From DATHSN01 sp035464115 (GTDB lineage Bacteria > Actinomycetota > Acidimicrobiia > Acidimicrobiales > SKKL01): a stretch of DNA of 22,770 nucleotides. Position 1 is the stretch's first letter. Every line of letters begins with the position of its first letter. Both the position numbers and the translations under genes were made by a program. A model generated the notes under the pieces. The model searched no databases and had not been told where the DNA came from. It worked only from the letters and a program-made list of their open reading frames with translations. Location: positions 1 to 22,770 of the forward strand of contig DATHSN010000171.1 of assembly GCA_035464115.1 (NCBI GenBank), in the 5' to 3' direction. This document shows positions 15,292 to 22,705 of the stretch, piece after piece.

Positions 15292-15344
15292 GCGTTCTTC
15301 CGGCAGAAGTGGTCGCTGAGCGACCACTTCTGCCGGAAGAACGC
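15292..15344. repeat. Perfect 53-bp palindrome between convergent genes
   Basis: Two 26-bp arms (15292-15317 and 15319-15344) are exact reverse complements around a single central G at 15318. The left arm begins GCGTTCTTCCGGCAG. It starts 12 bp after the histidine phosphatase stop and ends 29 bp before the stop of the convergent TraR-like gene. It could act as a two-way terminator, but has no T-run and is far longer and more perfect than needed; a mobile palindromic element or a protein-binding site is an alternative. Confidence 0.95.
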
Positions 15345-15353
15345 CCGAGCGAC

Positions 15354-15386
15354 GGTCAGTGAGCGTGGCCGGGTCAGTGAGCGTGG
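15354..15386. repeat. Tandem 18-bp duplication covering the 3' end of the TraR-like gene
   Basis: GGTCAGTGAGCGTGG occurs at 15354-15368 and again at 15372-15386. The right copy contains the TraR-like stop codon and last codons; the left copy lies outside the gene and repeats them, so a readthrough would meet a second stop in the same frame 18 bases on. Confidence 0.8.
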
Positions 15387-15589
15387 GGCAGGCGGTCGGC
15401 GGTGGGGTCGGCGGCGAGCAGCTCGTCGGGGAGCGGTTCGCCGGTGACCACGCAGGTGCCGTAGGAGCCGTCGTCGAGCCGGGCGAGGGCGGCCTCGACC
15501 CGGTCGAGGTCGGCGGCGACGGCCGCCAGCCGATCGATCGTGGCGTCGGACACGGGCGCAGCGTCGGCGGGGGGCTCGTTCCACGACAT
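15374..15589 (-). CDS. TraR/DksA-type protein with degenerate zinc finger
   Basis: A 71-residue protein. A helix rich in Ala and Asp (15-40) leads to DGSYGTCVVTGEPLPDELLA (40-59), the characteristic start of the TraR/DksA zinc-finger domain, normally Gly-Thr-Cys-x-x-Cys-Gly. Here the second Cys is Thr49, and the later Cys pair is replaced around residues 68-71 by Pro-His-Ala-His. Only Cys46 and the final His residues could bind metal. DksA-like proteins act in the RNA polymerase secondary channel; this short one might not. An in-frame GTG at 15596-15598 is possible, but the ATG at 15587-15589 sits 7 nt after a TACGGT hexamer and is preferred. It converges on the histidine phosphatase gene. 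Confidence 0.78.
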   Translation of the reverse strand: MSWNEPPADAAPVSDATIDRLAAVAADLDRVEAALARLDDGSYGTCVVTGEPLPDELLAADPTADRLPHAH

Positions 15590-15596
15590 CGGGCGC

Positions 15597-15602
15597 ACCG
15601 TA
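15597..15602 (-). promoter_or_regulatory. Possible -10 element for the TraR-like gene (leaderless)
   Basis: TACGGT on the minus strand ends 7 nt before the ATG at 15589, the same hexamer and spacing as for the histidine phosphatase gene. No clear -35. Confidence 0.45.
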
Positions 15603-15637
15603 CCGCCCCGCCCGCCCGTCCCCGGGCCGCCCGGGCG

Positions 15638-15643
15638 TAGTCT
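15638..15643 (+). promoter_or_regulatory. Possible -10 element of the alkylsulfatase-like gene
   Basis: TAGTCT lies 29 nt before the ATG at 15673; a transcript from about 15650 would carry the strong GGAGGGGG ribosome site at 15661-15668. No clear -35. Confidence 0.4.
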
Positions 15644-15672
15644 GCGACCGCATCCGGCACGGAGGGGGAACC

Positions 15673-17016
15673 ATGGCCGATCTGCTCGCGCTCTCCGAGC
15701 GCATCATCGACTCGGGAGTGGCCGACGAGCCCGTCAACCGGGTCACCCAGGAGCTCTCCGAGCTCGCCGACGGGGTGGCGCTGATCGAGTCGTTCTCCCA
15801 CGTGGTGGTGATCCGCACCGACGAGGGCCTCGTCTGCTTCGACGCCAGCGGTGCCATGACCGGCACCGCGGTCGTCGAGTCGCTGCGCGGGTGGAGCACC
15901 GACCCGGTGCGGGCGCTGGTCTACACCCACGGCCACGTCGACCACGTGGGCGGCAGCGGCGCGTTCGTCGCCGACGCCCGGGGAGCGGGACGGCCCGACC
16001 CCGAGGTGATCGCCCACGAGAACGTGCCGGTCCGCATGGACCGCTACGACCTCACCAACGGCTACAACTCGATCATCAACGCCCGCCAGTTCGGTGGGGT
16101 GCGGGCGAACCTGGGCATCGGGGGCCAGGCGCGCTTCCTGCCCGCCGACGCGGTGCGGCCGCGGGTGACCTTCGCCGACCGGCTCGGGGCGCGCTTCGGC
16201 GGGCTCGAGGTGGAGATGCGCCACGCCCGGGGCGAGACCGACGACCACCTGTGGGCGTGGCTGCCCGAGCAGAAGGCGCTGTGCACCGGCGACTTCCTCA
16301 TCTGGAACTTCCCCAACGCCGGCAACCCCCAGAAGGTGCAGCGCTGGCCGGTCGAGTGGGCCCGGGCCCTGCGCGAGATGGCGGCGCTCGACGCCGAGCT
16401 CCTGCTCCCCGCCCACGGGCTGCCCATCGCCGGGCGCGACCGCATCCACCGGGTGCTCGACGACGTGGCCACCGCCCTCGAGCGGCTGGTCGCCGACGTG
16501 CTCGACCTGATGAACCAGGGCGCCACCCTCGACACCATCGTCCACACCGTGCGCGTCGACCCCGACCTGTTGGCCAAGCCCTACCTGCGGCCCCTCTACG
16601 ACGAGCCGGAGTTCGTCGTGCGCAACGTGTGGCGCCAGTACGGCGGCTGGTACGACGGCGACCCGTCGCGCCTGAAGCCGGCGCCGGCGGCGACGTTCGC
16701 CAGCGAGATCGCCGGCCTGACCGGAGGGGCCGAGGCCCTGGCGGCGCGGGCGCGCGAAGTCGCCGACGACGGTGACCTGCGCCTGGCGTGCCAGCTCGTC
16801 GAGCTGGCGGTGCAGGCCGCGCCCGACAGCGTCGAGGCCCACGGGGCCCGCGCCGAGATCTACGAGCGGCGCCGCAAGAGCGAGTCGTCGCTCATGGCCA
16901 AGGGCATCTTCGGCCACGCGGTGCGCCAGTCGCTCGAGGTGACCGGGGGCGACGTCCCCCGGCGGGGCGACGGCGACGACACGTCGGGTCTGCGCCCGCA
17001 GCGACCCCGGGAGTAG
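15673..17016 (+). CDS. Metallo-beta-lactamase fold hydrolase, alkylsulfatase-like
   Basis: A 447-residue enzyme. The metal-binding motif THGHVDHVGG has His86, His88, Asp90 and His91; further ligands are likely in HARGETDDH (184-192), CTGD (Asp207) and PAHG (His248). After the catalytic domain comes LYDEPEFVVRNVWRQYGGWY (308-327) with DGDPSRLKPAP, the hallmark of the alkylsulfatase dimerisation domain (SdsA1/BDS1 group), and a helical repeat region (about 345-400). The C-terminal SCP2-like domain of full-length alkylsulfatases is missing, so the substrate may differ from long-chain sulfate esters. It has no signal peptide, so it is probably cytosolic. GGAGGGGG precedes the ATG by 4 nt. The helicase gene begins 18 bp after the stop. 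Confidence 0.85.
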   Translation: MADLLALSERIIDSGVADEPVNRVTQELSELADGVALIESFSHVVVIRTDEGLVCFDASGAMTGTAVVESLRGWSTDPVRALVYTHGHVDHVGGSGAFVADARGAGRPDPEVIAHENVPVRMDRYDLTNGYNSIINARQFGGVRANLGIGGQARFLPADAVRPRVTFADRLGARFGGLEVEMRHARGETDDHLWAWLPEQKALCTGDFLIWNFPNAGNPQKVQRWPVEWARALREMAALDAELLLPAHGLPIAGRDRIHRVLDDVATALERLVADVLDLMNQGATLDTIVHTVRVDPDLLAKPYLRPLYDEPEFVVRNVWRQYGGWYDGDPSRLKPAPAATFASEIAGLTGGAEALAARAREVADDGDLRLACQLVELAVQAAPDSVEAHGARAEIYERRRKSESSLMAKGIFGHAVRQSLEVTGGDVPRRGDGDDTSGLRPQRPRE

Positions 17017-17034
17017 GGCAGCATCGGGGGCGAC

Positions 17035-19566
17035 ATGCGCTCGCCCCTCGCCGACCACCTGCCCGCCACCGCCGACCCCGACGCGCTGCTCGAGGCGTTC
17101 ACCGACTGGGTGGCGGCGCAGGGCATGTCGCTCTACCCGGCCCAGGAGGAGGCGATCCTCGAGCTCTACGGGGGCGCCAACGTCATCCTCGGCACCCCCA
17201 CCGGCTCGGGGAAGTCGCTGGTGGCGCTGGCCGCCCACGCCGCCGCGCTGACCGAGGGGCGGCGCACCTTCTACACCGCGCCGATCAAGGCGCTGGTGTC
17301 GGAGAAGTTCTTCGACCTGTGCCGCGAGCTCGGATCCGAGCAGGTGGGCATGCTCACCGGCGACGCCGCGGTGAACCGCGACGCTCCGGTCATCTGCTGC
17401 ACCGCCGAGATCCTCGCCAACCTGGCGCTGCGCGAGGGCCGCCGGGCCGACGTCGGCCAGGTGGTGATGGACGAGTTCCACTTCTACGCCGAGCCCGACC
17501 GGGGCTGGGCGTGGCAGGTGCCGTTGCTCGAGCTGCCCCAGGCCCAGGTCCTGCTCATGTCGGCCACGCTCGGCGACGTCCGCCGCTTCGTCACCGACAT
17601 CGAGGCCCGCACCGGCCGGCCCACCGTCGCCGTCCTCGGCGCCGAGCGTCCGGTGCCGCTCGAGTACGAGTTCCGCCGCACCCCGATCCACCGCACCATC
17701 GAGGACCTGCTCGAGCACGACCGGGCGCCGGTCTACGTGGTCCACTTCACCCAGCAGGCCGCCATCGAGCGGGCCCAGTCGCTCACCAGCATCAACGTGT
17801 GCTCGCGGGACGAGAAGGACGCCATCGCCGAGGCGATCGGCGGGTTCCGGTTCGGGCCCGGGTTCGGCCGCTACCTGTCGCGCTACGTGCGCCACGGCGT
17901 CGGCGTGCACCACGCGGGCATGCTCCCCCGCTACCGGCGGCTGGTGGAGCGCCTCGCCCAGGACGGCCTGCTCAAGGTGATCTGCGGCACCGACACCCTC
18001 GGCGTGGGCATCAACGTGCCGATCCGCACCGTGCTGCTCACCCAGCTCTACAAGTACGACGGCACCACGTCGCGCCTGCTCACCGCCCGCGAGTTCCACC
18101 AGGTGGCGGGTCGGGCCGGACGAGCCGGGTTCGACACCACCGGCCTCGTCGTCGCCCAGGCGCCCGAGCACGTGGTGGAGAACGAGCAGGCGGTGGCCCG
18201 CGCCGGCGACGACAAGAAGAAGCAGCGCAAGGTGGTCAAGAAGAAGCCGCCGCAGAAGGGCTTCGTGGGCTGGAGCGAGGAGACGTTCGACAAGCTGGTG
18301 GCCGCGTCACCCGAGCCGCTCACGTCGAGCTTCCGGGTCACCCACTCGATGCTGCTCGACGTGCTCGACCGCCCCGGCGACGGCTGCGCCGACCTGCGCC
18401 GACTGCTCGTCGACAACCACGAGCCCCGCGCCGCCCAGCGCCAGCACATCCGCACCGCCATCTCGAGGTACCGGTCCCTCGACCGCTCGGGGGTGGTCGA
18501 GCGCCTGGCCGAGCCCGACGAGGAGGGCCGCACCATCCGGGTGACGGTCGACCTGCAGGAGGACTTCGCCCTCAACCAGCCGCTGTCGCCGTTCGTGCTC
18601 GACGCGCTCGGCGGGCTCGACCCCGAGGCCGACAGCTACGCGCTCGACGTGCTGTCGCTCGTCGAGTCGGTGCTCGAGAGCCCGCGGGTGATCCTCGCCG
18701 CCCAGCTCGACAAGCTCCGCGGCGAGCTCATCGCCCGGCTCAAGTCCGAGGGCGTCGAGTACGAGCAGCGCATGGCCGAGCTCGACCAGCTCGAGCACCC
18801 GAAGCCGTTGCGCGAGTTCACCTACGACCGCTTCAACGCTTACGCGGCCCAACACCCGTGGGTGGCCGACCACACCATCCGCCCCAAGTCGGTGGCGCGC
18901 GACCTGTTCGAGCGGGCGATGACCTTCCACGACTACGTGCGCCACTACGGCCTGGCCCGCTCCGAGGGGATGGTGCTGCGCTACCTGTCCGACGCCTACA
19001 AGGCGCTGGTGCAGACCGTGCCCGAGGACGCCAAGACCGACGACCTGCTCGACCTCACCGCCTGGCTGGGCGAGACGGTCCGCCAGGTCGACTCGAGCCT
19101 CATCGACGAGTGGGAGGCGCTCGTGCACCCCGACGAGCACGAGGTCGCCGCGCCCGTCGTCGCCGCCGGGGCCACCGGCCACCACGGCGACCCGGCCACC
19201 ACCGTCACCGCCAACGAGCGGGCCTTCCGGGTGATGGTGCGCAACGAGCTGTTCCTGTGGGTCGAGCTGCTGGCCCGCCACGCCCACGACGACCTGGCCG
19301 AGCGGCTCGGCACCGACTGGACCGCCGAGGAGCTGGCCGGCGCCATGGCGCCCTACTGGGCCGAGCACGGCGCCATCGGCATCGGCGCCGAGGCCCGGGG
19401 CGGCTCACGGTTCCGCGCCGCTCCCGACGGCACGGTGCGCCAGGTGCTCGACGACCCCGCCGGCCACCACGACTGGGCCCTGGTGGGGCGGGTCGACCGC
19501 GCGGCGTCCGACGAGGAGGGCCGCGCCGTGGTCCGCCTGGAGGCGATCACCGACGCCCCGTCCTGA
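17035..19566 (+). CDS. Superfamily 2 DExH-box helicase (Ski2-like, DUF3516 type)
   Basis: An 843-residue ATP-driven RNA (or DNA) helicase. Motif I is GTPTGSGKS (53-61), Ia YTAPIKALVSEKF (80-92), II the DEFH box (146-149), III LMSATLGD (174-181), V GTDTLGVGINVP (318-329) and VI QVAGRAGRAGFD (356-367). A lysine-rich insert (394-408) follows the helicase core, then a long helical C-terminal region that matches my memory of the DUF3516 helicases of Actinobacteria; that label is from recollection. Ski2/Mtr4 relatives feed RNA to degradation machines, so an RNA-turnover role is plausible. The ATG at 17035 has CGGGGGC 4 nt upstream, and the 18-bp spacing suggests co-transcription with the alkylsulfatase-like gene. 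Confidence 0.9.
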   Translation: MRSPLADHLPATADPDALLEAFTDWVAAQGMSLYPAQEEAILELYGGANVILGTPTGSGKSLVALAAHAAALTEGRRTFYTAPIKALVSEKFFDLCRELGSEQVGMLTGDAAVNRDAPVICCTAEILANLALREGRRADVGQVVMDEFHFYAEPDRGWAWQVPLLELPQAQVLLMSATLGDVRRFVTDIEARTGRPTVAVLGAERPVPLEYEFRRTPIHRTIEDLLEHDRAPVYVVHFTQQAAIERAQSLTSINVCSRDEKDAIAEAIGGFRFGPGFGRYLSRYVRHGVGVHHAGMLPRYRRLVERLAQDGLLKVICGTDTLGVGINVPIRTVLLTQLYKYDGTTSRLLTAREFHQVAGRAGRAGFDTTGLVVAQAPEHVVENEQAVARAGDDKKKQRKVVKKKPPQKGFVGWSEETFDKLVAASPEPLTSSFRVTHSMLLDVLDRPGDGCADLRRLLVDNHEPRAAQRQHIRTAISRYRSLDRSGVVERLAEPDEEGRTIRVTVDLQEDFALNQPLSPFVLDALGGLDPEADSYALDVLSLVESVLESPRVILAAQLDKLRGELIARLKSEGVEYEQRMAELDQLEHPKPLREFTYDRFNAYAAQHPWVADHTIRPKSVARDLFERAMTFHDYVRHYGLARSEGMVLRYLSDAYKALVQTVPEDAKTDDLLDLTAWLGETVRQVDSSLIDEWEALVHPDEHEVAAPVVAAGATGHHGDPATTVTANERAFRVMVRNELFLWVELLARHAHDDLAERLGTDWTAEELAGAMAPYWAEHGAIGIGAEARGGSRFRAAPDGTVRQVLDDPAGHHDWALVGRVDRAASDEEGRAVVRLEAITDAPS

Positions 19567-19633
19567 CCGCGTGTCGGGCACCCTCCATGTGGGTACGCGA
19601 GGTGCAGCACACGACGACCCAGGAGGCTCCCTC

Positions 19634-19855
19634 ATGGCGACCATGACCGGAACTGTGGCCCGCAACACCGAGATCTCGGCCCGCTCGGAGAAGAGCTTCG
19701 AGGACGCCATCGAGCTCGGCATCGCCCGCGCCACCGAGACCCTGCGCAACGTGGAGTCGGCGTGGGTCAAGGAGCAGAAGGTGTACGTCGGCGACGGCAA
19801 GATCGCCACCTACCAGGTCGACCTGGTCGTCACCTTCGTGCTCGACGAGAGCTGA
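19634..19855 (+). CDS. Dodecin-family flavin-binding protein
   Basis: A 73-residue protein of the size and pattern of dodecins, which assemble into hollow dodecamers that store or buffer flavins. One helix (SFEDAIELGIARATETLRNV, 21-40) is followed by SAWVKEQKVYV with the Trp at 44 that stacks on flavin in the family, then GKIATYQVDLVVTFVLDE as the last beta-strands. The ATG at 19634 is fixed by AGGAGG (19621-19626) 7 nt upstream, the best ribosome site in the window. It follows the helicase stop by 67 bp and may have its own promoter, not identified. Confidence 0.92.
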   Translation: MATMTGTVARNTEISARSEKSFEDAIELGIARATETLRNVESAWVKEQKVYVGDGKIATYQVDLVVTFVLDES

Positions 19856-19912
19856 CGACCGGCCCGACCTCGCGCCGCGCTCGACGACGGAGCCTTCACG
19901 GTCGGTGACGGC

Positions 19913-19918
19913 TAGCGT
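19913..19918 (+). promoter_or_regulatory. Possible -10 element of the DUF4157 gene
   Basis: TAGCGT lies 24 nt before the chosen GTG at 19943; a start near 19925 would leave a short leader carrying a GGGGGG ribosome site. It favours 19943 over the in-frame GTG at 19919. No well-spaced -35. Confidence 0.4.
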
Positions 19919-19942
19919 GTGCCCCCGACGACGGGGGGTGAC

Positions 19943-22705
19943 GTGGAGCGCGAGACCGAGCAGGCCGCACCCGAGCAGACGCCCGCGTCCCACACGTCCA
20001 CCACCTCCTCGCCGGCGGCGGCCGGTCGGGGCGGCACCGCCTCGCTGCTGGCGCTCCAGCGCTCGGCCGGGAACCGGGCCACCGCCGCGCTCGTCGACCA
20101 GGTCCAGCGCAAGCTGGTGGTCGGCGCCGCCGACGACCGCCACGAGCGCGAGGCCGACGCGGTGGCCGAGCAGGTGGTGCGGGCGCTGCGCCAGCCCGAC
20201 GCCGGCGGTTCCGACGGGGCCGGCGCCGACGGGGCCGGCGGTGCGCTCGACCAACCGCTGCGACGCATCCAGCGCCGCGCCGCCTCCTCGGTGCCCATCG
20301 GCCCCGAGGGCGGTGAGGTCGCCGACGACCAGAGCCGCCGCATCGCCGCCGCGGCATCCGGCGGTCGACCCTTCGACCCCGCGGCGCGGGCGCCGTTCGA
20401 GCAGGCCATGGGCGCCGACCTGTCGTCGGTGCGCCTCCACGAAGGCCCCGAGGTCCGGCGGCTGAACGACGAGCTCGGCGCCCGGGCGTTCACCCTCGGC
20501 CGCGACGTCTTCTTCCGCGACGGCGTCCCCGACGCCTCGTCGTCGTCCGGCCAGTCGCTGCTCGCCCACGAGCTCACCCACACCGTGCAGCAGGGCGCCG
20601 CCGGCGTGCGCCGGTCGGTCCCGCCCACCATCCAGCGCGACAAGCCGGCGGTCACGGTGGTGCGCCGCTCCGACCACGAGGCCACGCTCCAGCAGATCGC
20701 CATGGAGGTCATCGGCGAGACGCTGAGCTCGGAGCGCCAGCGGGTGCTCGACTACCTCCGCAAGGGCCTCGGGGTGGGCGGCGCGAGCAGGCTCAAGCGC
20801 CGCTCCCCGGAGGTCCGGGCGTTCCGAGCCAAGATGAAGGACGCGGCCGACGCCCGGTCGGGGTCCGACATCGACACCCAGCTCGCGTCCGACACCGAGC
20901 TGGGCCCGGCCACCAAGGCCCACGTGAACATCGCCGCCAAGGGCATCGCCCACGGCAAGGGGAAGAAGAGCGTCGACTCCGCGCTCGGCGACGAGGCGGA
21001 GTCGTGGCTCTCCAGCGCCTGGGACAGCGCCGCGATCCGCGCCGGGGCGCTCAACGGGGTCAAGGACGCCGCGTGGGCCGTCCTCGCCCAGAAGCCCACC
21101 GATCCCAAGCGGGTCAAGGCGGCCACCACCGCCGCGAGCAAGGCGGCCAAGGCCACCATCGGGCGCACGGCCGACACCATCAAGGCCGACGCCCGGGTCT
21201 GGAAGAACCAGATCGTCAAGCCCGATTCGGCCAGCGCCGCGGTCACCTCCGCGGCCGAGCAGTCGCGGCTCGCCCAGCAGGTCGACACTCGCACCGGCAC
21301 CGACAAGGTCGGCGAGAAGTCGATCGAGAAGGCCATCACCGCCAACACCACCGACGAGGGCCTCGGCATCGTCGGCAAGCTGCTCGACTCCATCATCCCC
21401 GCGCCCGGTGACGCCGTGTCGCTGGCCATCACGCTGAAGATCCCGATCCCGGAGACGCCCGCCTACGTGAGCCTCAAGCTCGAGGGCAAGGCGGGGCGGG
21501 GCACCACCGGGTTCACCACCAGCGGTGTCACCACCCTGGGCGACCCCAAGCGCCTGGAGGTCATGGCCAAGTTCTCGGTCGGCCTGGGCGCCGAGGCCTT
21601 CGGGCTCGCGGGCGACTTCTCGGTGGGGTTCTTCGTGCGGGCCGGTGCCAACGAGGGCACGGCCGCCACCATGAAGGCGCTCTCCTACGGCAGCTACCGC
21701 TCGGCGATGGGCATCAACAAGAAGTTCGCCTACTGGTGGTCGGGCAAGAGCAAGGGCACCGACCTCACCGACATCGAGCGGTCCGAGGCCTGGGCCGCCA
21801 TGATCGAAGAGCAGGTGTTCGGCAAGGACGACAGCGCGTTCGCCGACCTGGGCGGCTCCATCGGGGTCGAGGGCGAGGTCAACGCCGGCTTCGCCAAGAT
21901 GGGCGCCGGCGCCGGGGGCGAGTACTTCACCCGCTACAACCAGGCCGGCTTGAAGGAATCGCTCGGCGACCGCTTCGCCCAGCCCCTGGGCCCGGGCGGC
22001 GCCGCCGAGGCGAGCACGCGGGCCAAGGACGCCAGCGGGCGCACCTACGGCTCGTTCGCCCTCTCGGCGTCGGCCGAGGTCGGCATCGGCAACGAGAACG
22101 TCGAGTTCGCCGCCAGCTTCAGCGCCGAGAAGTCCCACGAGGACGACGTCACGTTCAGGGACAACTGGGGAGTGGAGATCTCCGCCTCGATCGGGATGTC
22201 CGACGGCTGCGCGAGCGCCCAGATGGCCAAGGGCATCATCAGCGGGTTGTCGAGCGCGGCGCAGAACATGGGCCAGGTCGTCACCAAGAGCAAGGTGGGC
22301 AGCGGGCTCGACGTCGTCTCCGACGTCACCCGGATGCTCGACGGCTCGATGGAGGGCAAGATCACCGAGGGGATCGCGAGCGCGTGGAAGGTCGACGGCT
22401 CGACGATGGACAACGTGGTCGGCGACAGCACCACGCCGATCGAGAAGGCCGCCGGGCTGGCGACGTCGTCGTCGCTCACCGTGGCCCTCACCTTCGGCAA
22501 GGCGGGCGGCAAGTGGGTGTACCGCCTCGAGCTGCGCGACGCGAAGTCGCTCGAGATCAGCATCGGCGGGGGCACCAACGTCGGCGCGTCGATCGAGGCC
22601 GAGCGCAGCAAGCGGCTGTTCGCCATCGGCGGCGAGCAGGGCGACGACGGCGAGCACCACCTCGCCCTCGAGGTGGCCGGCTTCCGGCCCCTGGGGTCGC
22701 GCTGA
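19943..22705 (+). CDS. DUF4157 (eCIS-core) protein with long unrecognised C-terminal region
   Basis: A 920-residue protein without signal peptide. The N-terminus has LLALQRSAGNRATAAL (35-50) and VQRKLVVGAADDRHEREAD (54-72), sequences typical of proteins with a DUF4157 domain. That domain follows: PFDPAARAPFEQAMGADLSS (143-162), VRLHEG, and the zinc-protease-like HELTH at 209-213. DUF4157 proteins are often cargo or toxins of extracellular contractile injection systems (eCIS). Then comes a helical Ala/Lys-rich stretch (about 240-430) and a glycine-rich, strand-like region to the end, with recurring alternations such as KFSVGLGAEAFGLAGDFSVG. I recognise no toxin family in it. The GTG at 19943 is preferred over 19919 because GGGGGG lies just upstream. 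The next gene overlaps its stop by one base. No eCIS sheath or tube gene is in this window. Confidence 0.85.
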   Translation: MERETEQAAPEQTPASHTSTTSSPAAAGRGGTASLLALQRSAGNRATAALVDQVQRKLVVGAADDRHEREADAVAEQVVRALRQPDAGGSDGAGADGAGGALDQPLRRIQRRAASSVPIGPEGGEVADDQSRRIAAAASGGRPFDPAARAPFEQAMGADLSSVRLHEGPEVRRLNDELGARAFTLGRDVFFRDGVPDASSSSGQSLLAHELTHTVQQGAAGVRRSVPPTIQRDKPAVTVVRRSDHEATLQQIAMEVIGETLSSERQRVLDYLRKGLGVGGASRLKRRSPEVRAFRAKMKDAADARSGSDIDTQLASDTELGPATKAHVNIAAKGIAHGKGKKSVDSALGDEAESWLSSAWDSAAIRAGALNGVKDAAWAVLAQKPTDPKRVKAATTAASKAAKATIGRTADTIKADARVWKNQIVKPDSASAAVTSAAEQSRLAQQVDTRTGTDKVGEKSIEKAITANTTDEGLGIVGKLLDSIIPAPGDAVSLAITLKIPIPETPAYVSLKLEGKAGRGTTGFTTSGVTTLGDPKRLEVMAKFSVGLGAEAFGLAGDFSVGFFVRAGANEGTAATMKALSYGSYRSAMGINKKFAYWWSGKSKGTDLTDIERSEAWAAMIEEQVFGKDDSAFADLGGSIGVEGEVNAGFAKMGAGAGGEYFTRYNQAGLKESLGDRFAQPLGPGGAAEASTRAKDASGRTYGSFALSASAEVGIGNENVEFAASFSAEKSHEDDVTFRDNWGVEISASIGMSDGCASAQMAKGIISGLSSAAQNMGQVVTKSKVGSGLDVVSDVTRMLDGSMEGKITEGIASAWKVDGSTMDNVVGDSTTPIEKAAGLATSSSLTVALTFGKAGGKWVYRLELRDAKSLEISIGGGTNVGASIEAERSKRLFAIGGEQGDDGEHHLALEVAGFRPLGSR

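Noticed and set aside
15130..18171. A 1013-residue minus-strand open frame opposite the hydrolase and helicase
   Set aside because: It is the antisense shadow of two clear conserved genes, produced by high GC; composition is rich in Gly, His, Val and Arg with no domain.
19547..22660. A 1037-residue minus-strand open frame opposite the DUF4157 gene and dodecin
   Set aside because: The plus strand has recognisable HELTH/DUF4157 and dodecin motifs with correct start sites; the minus frame is low-complexity and has none.
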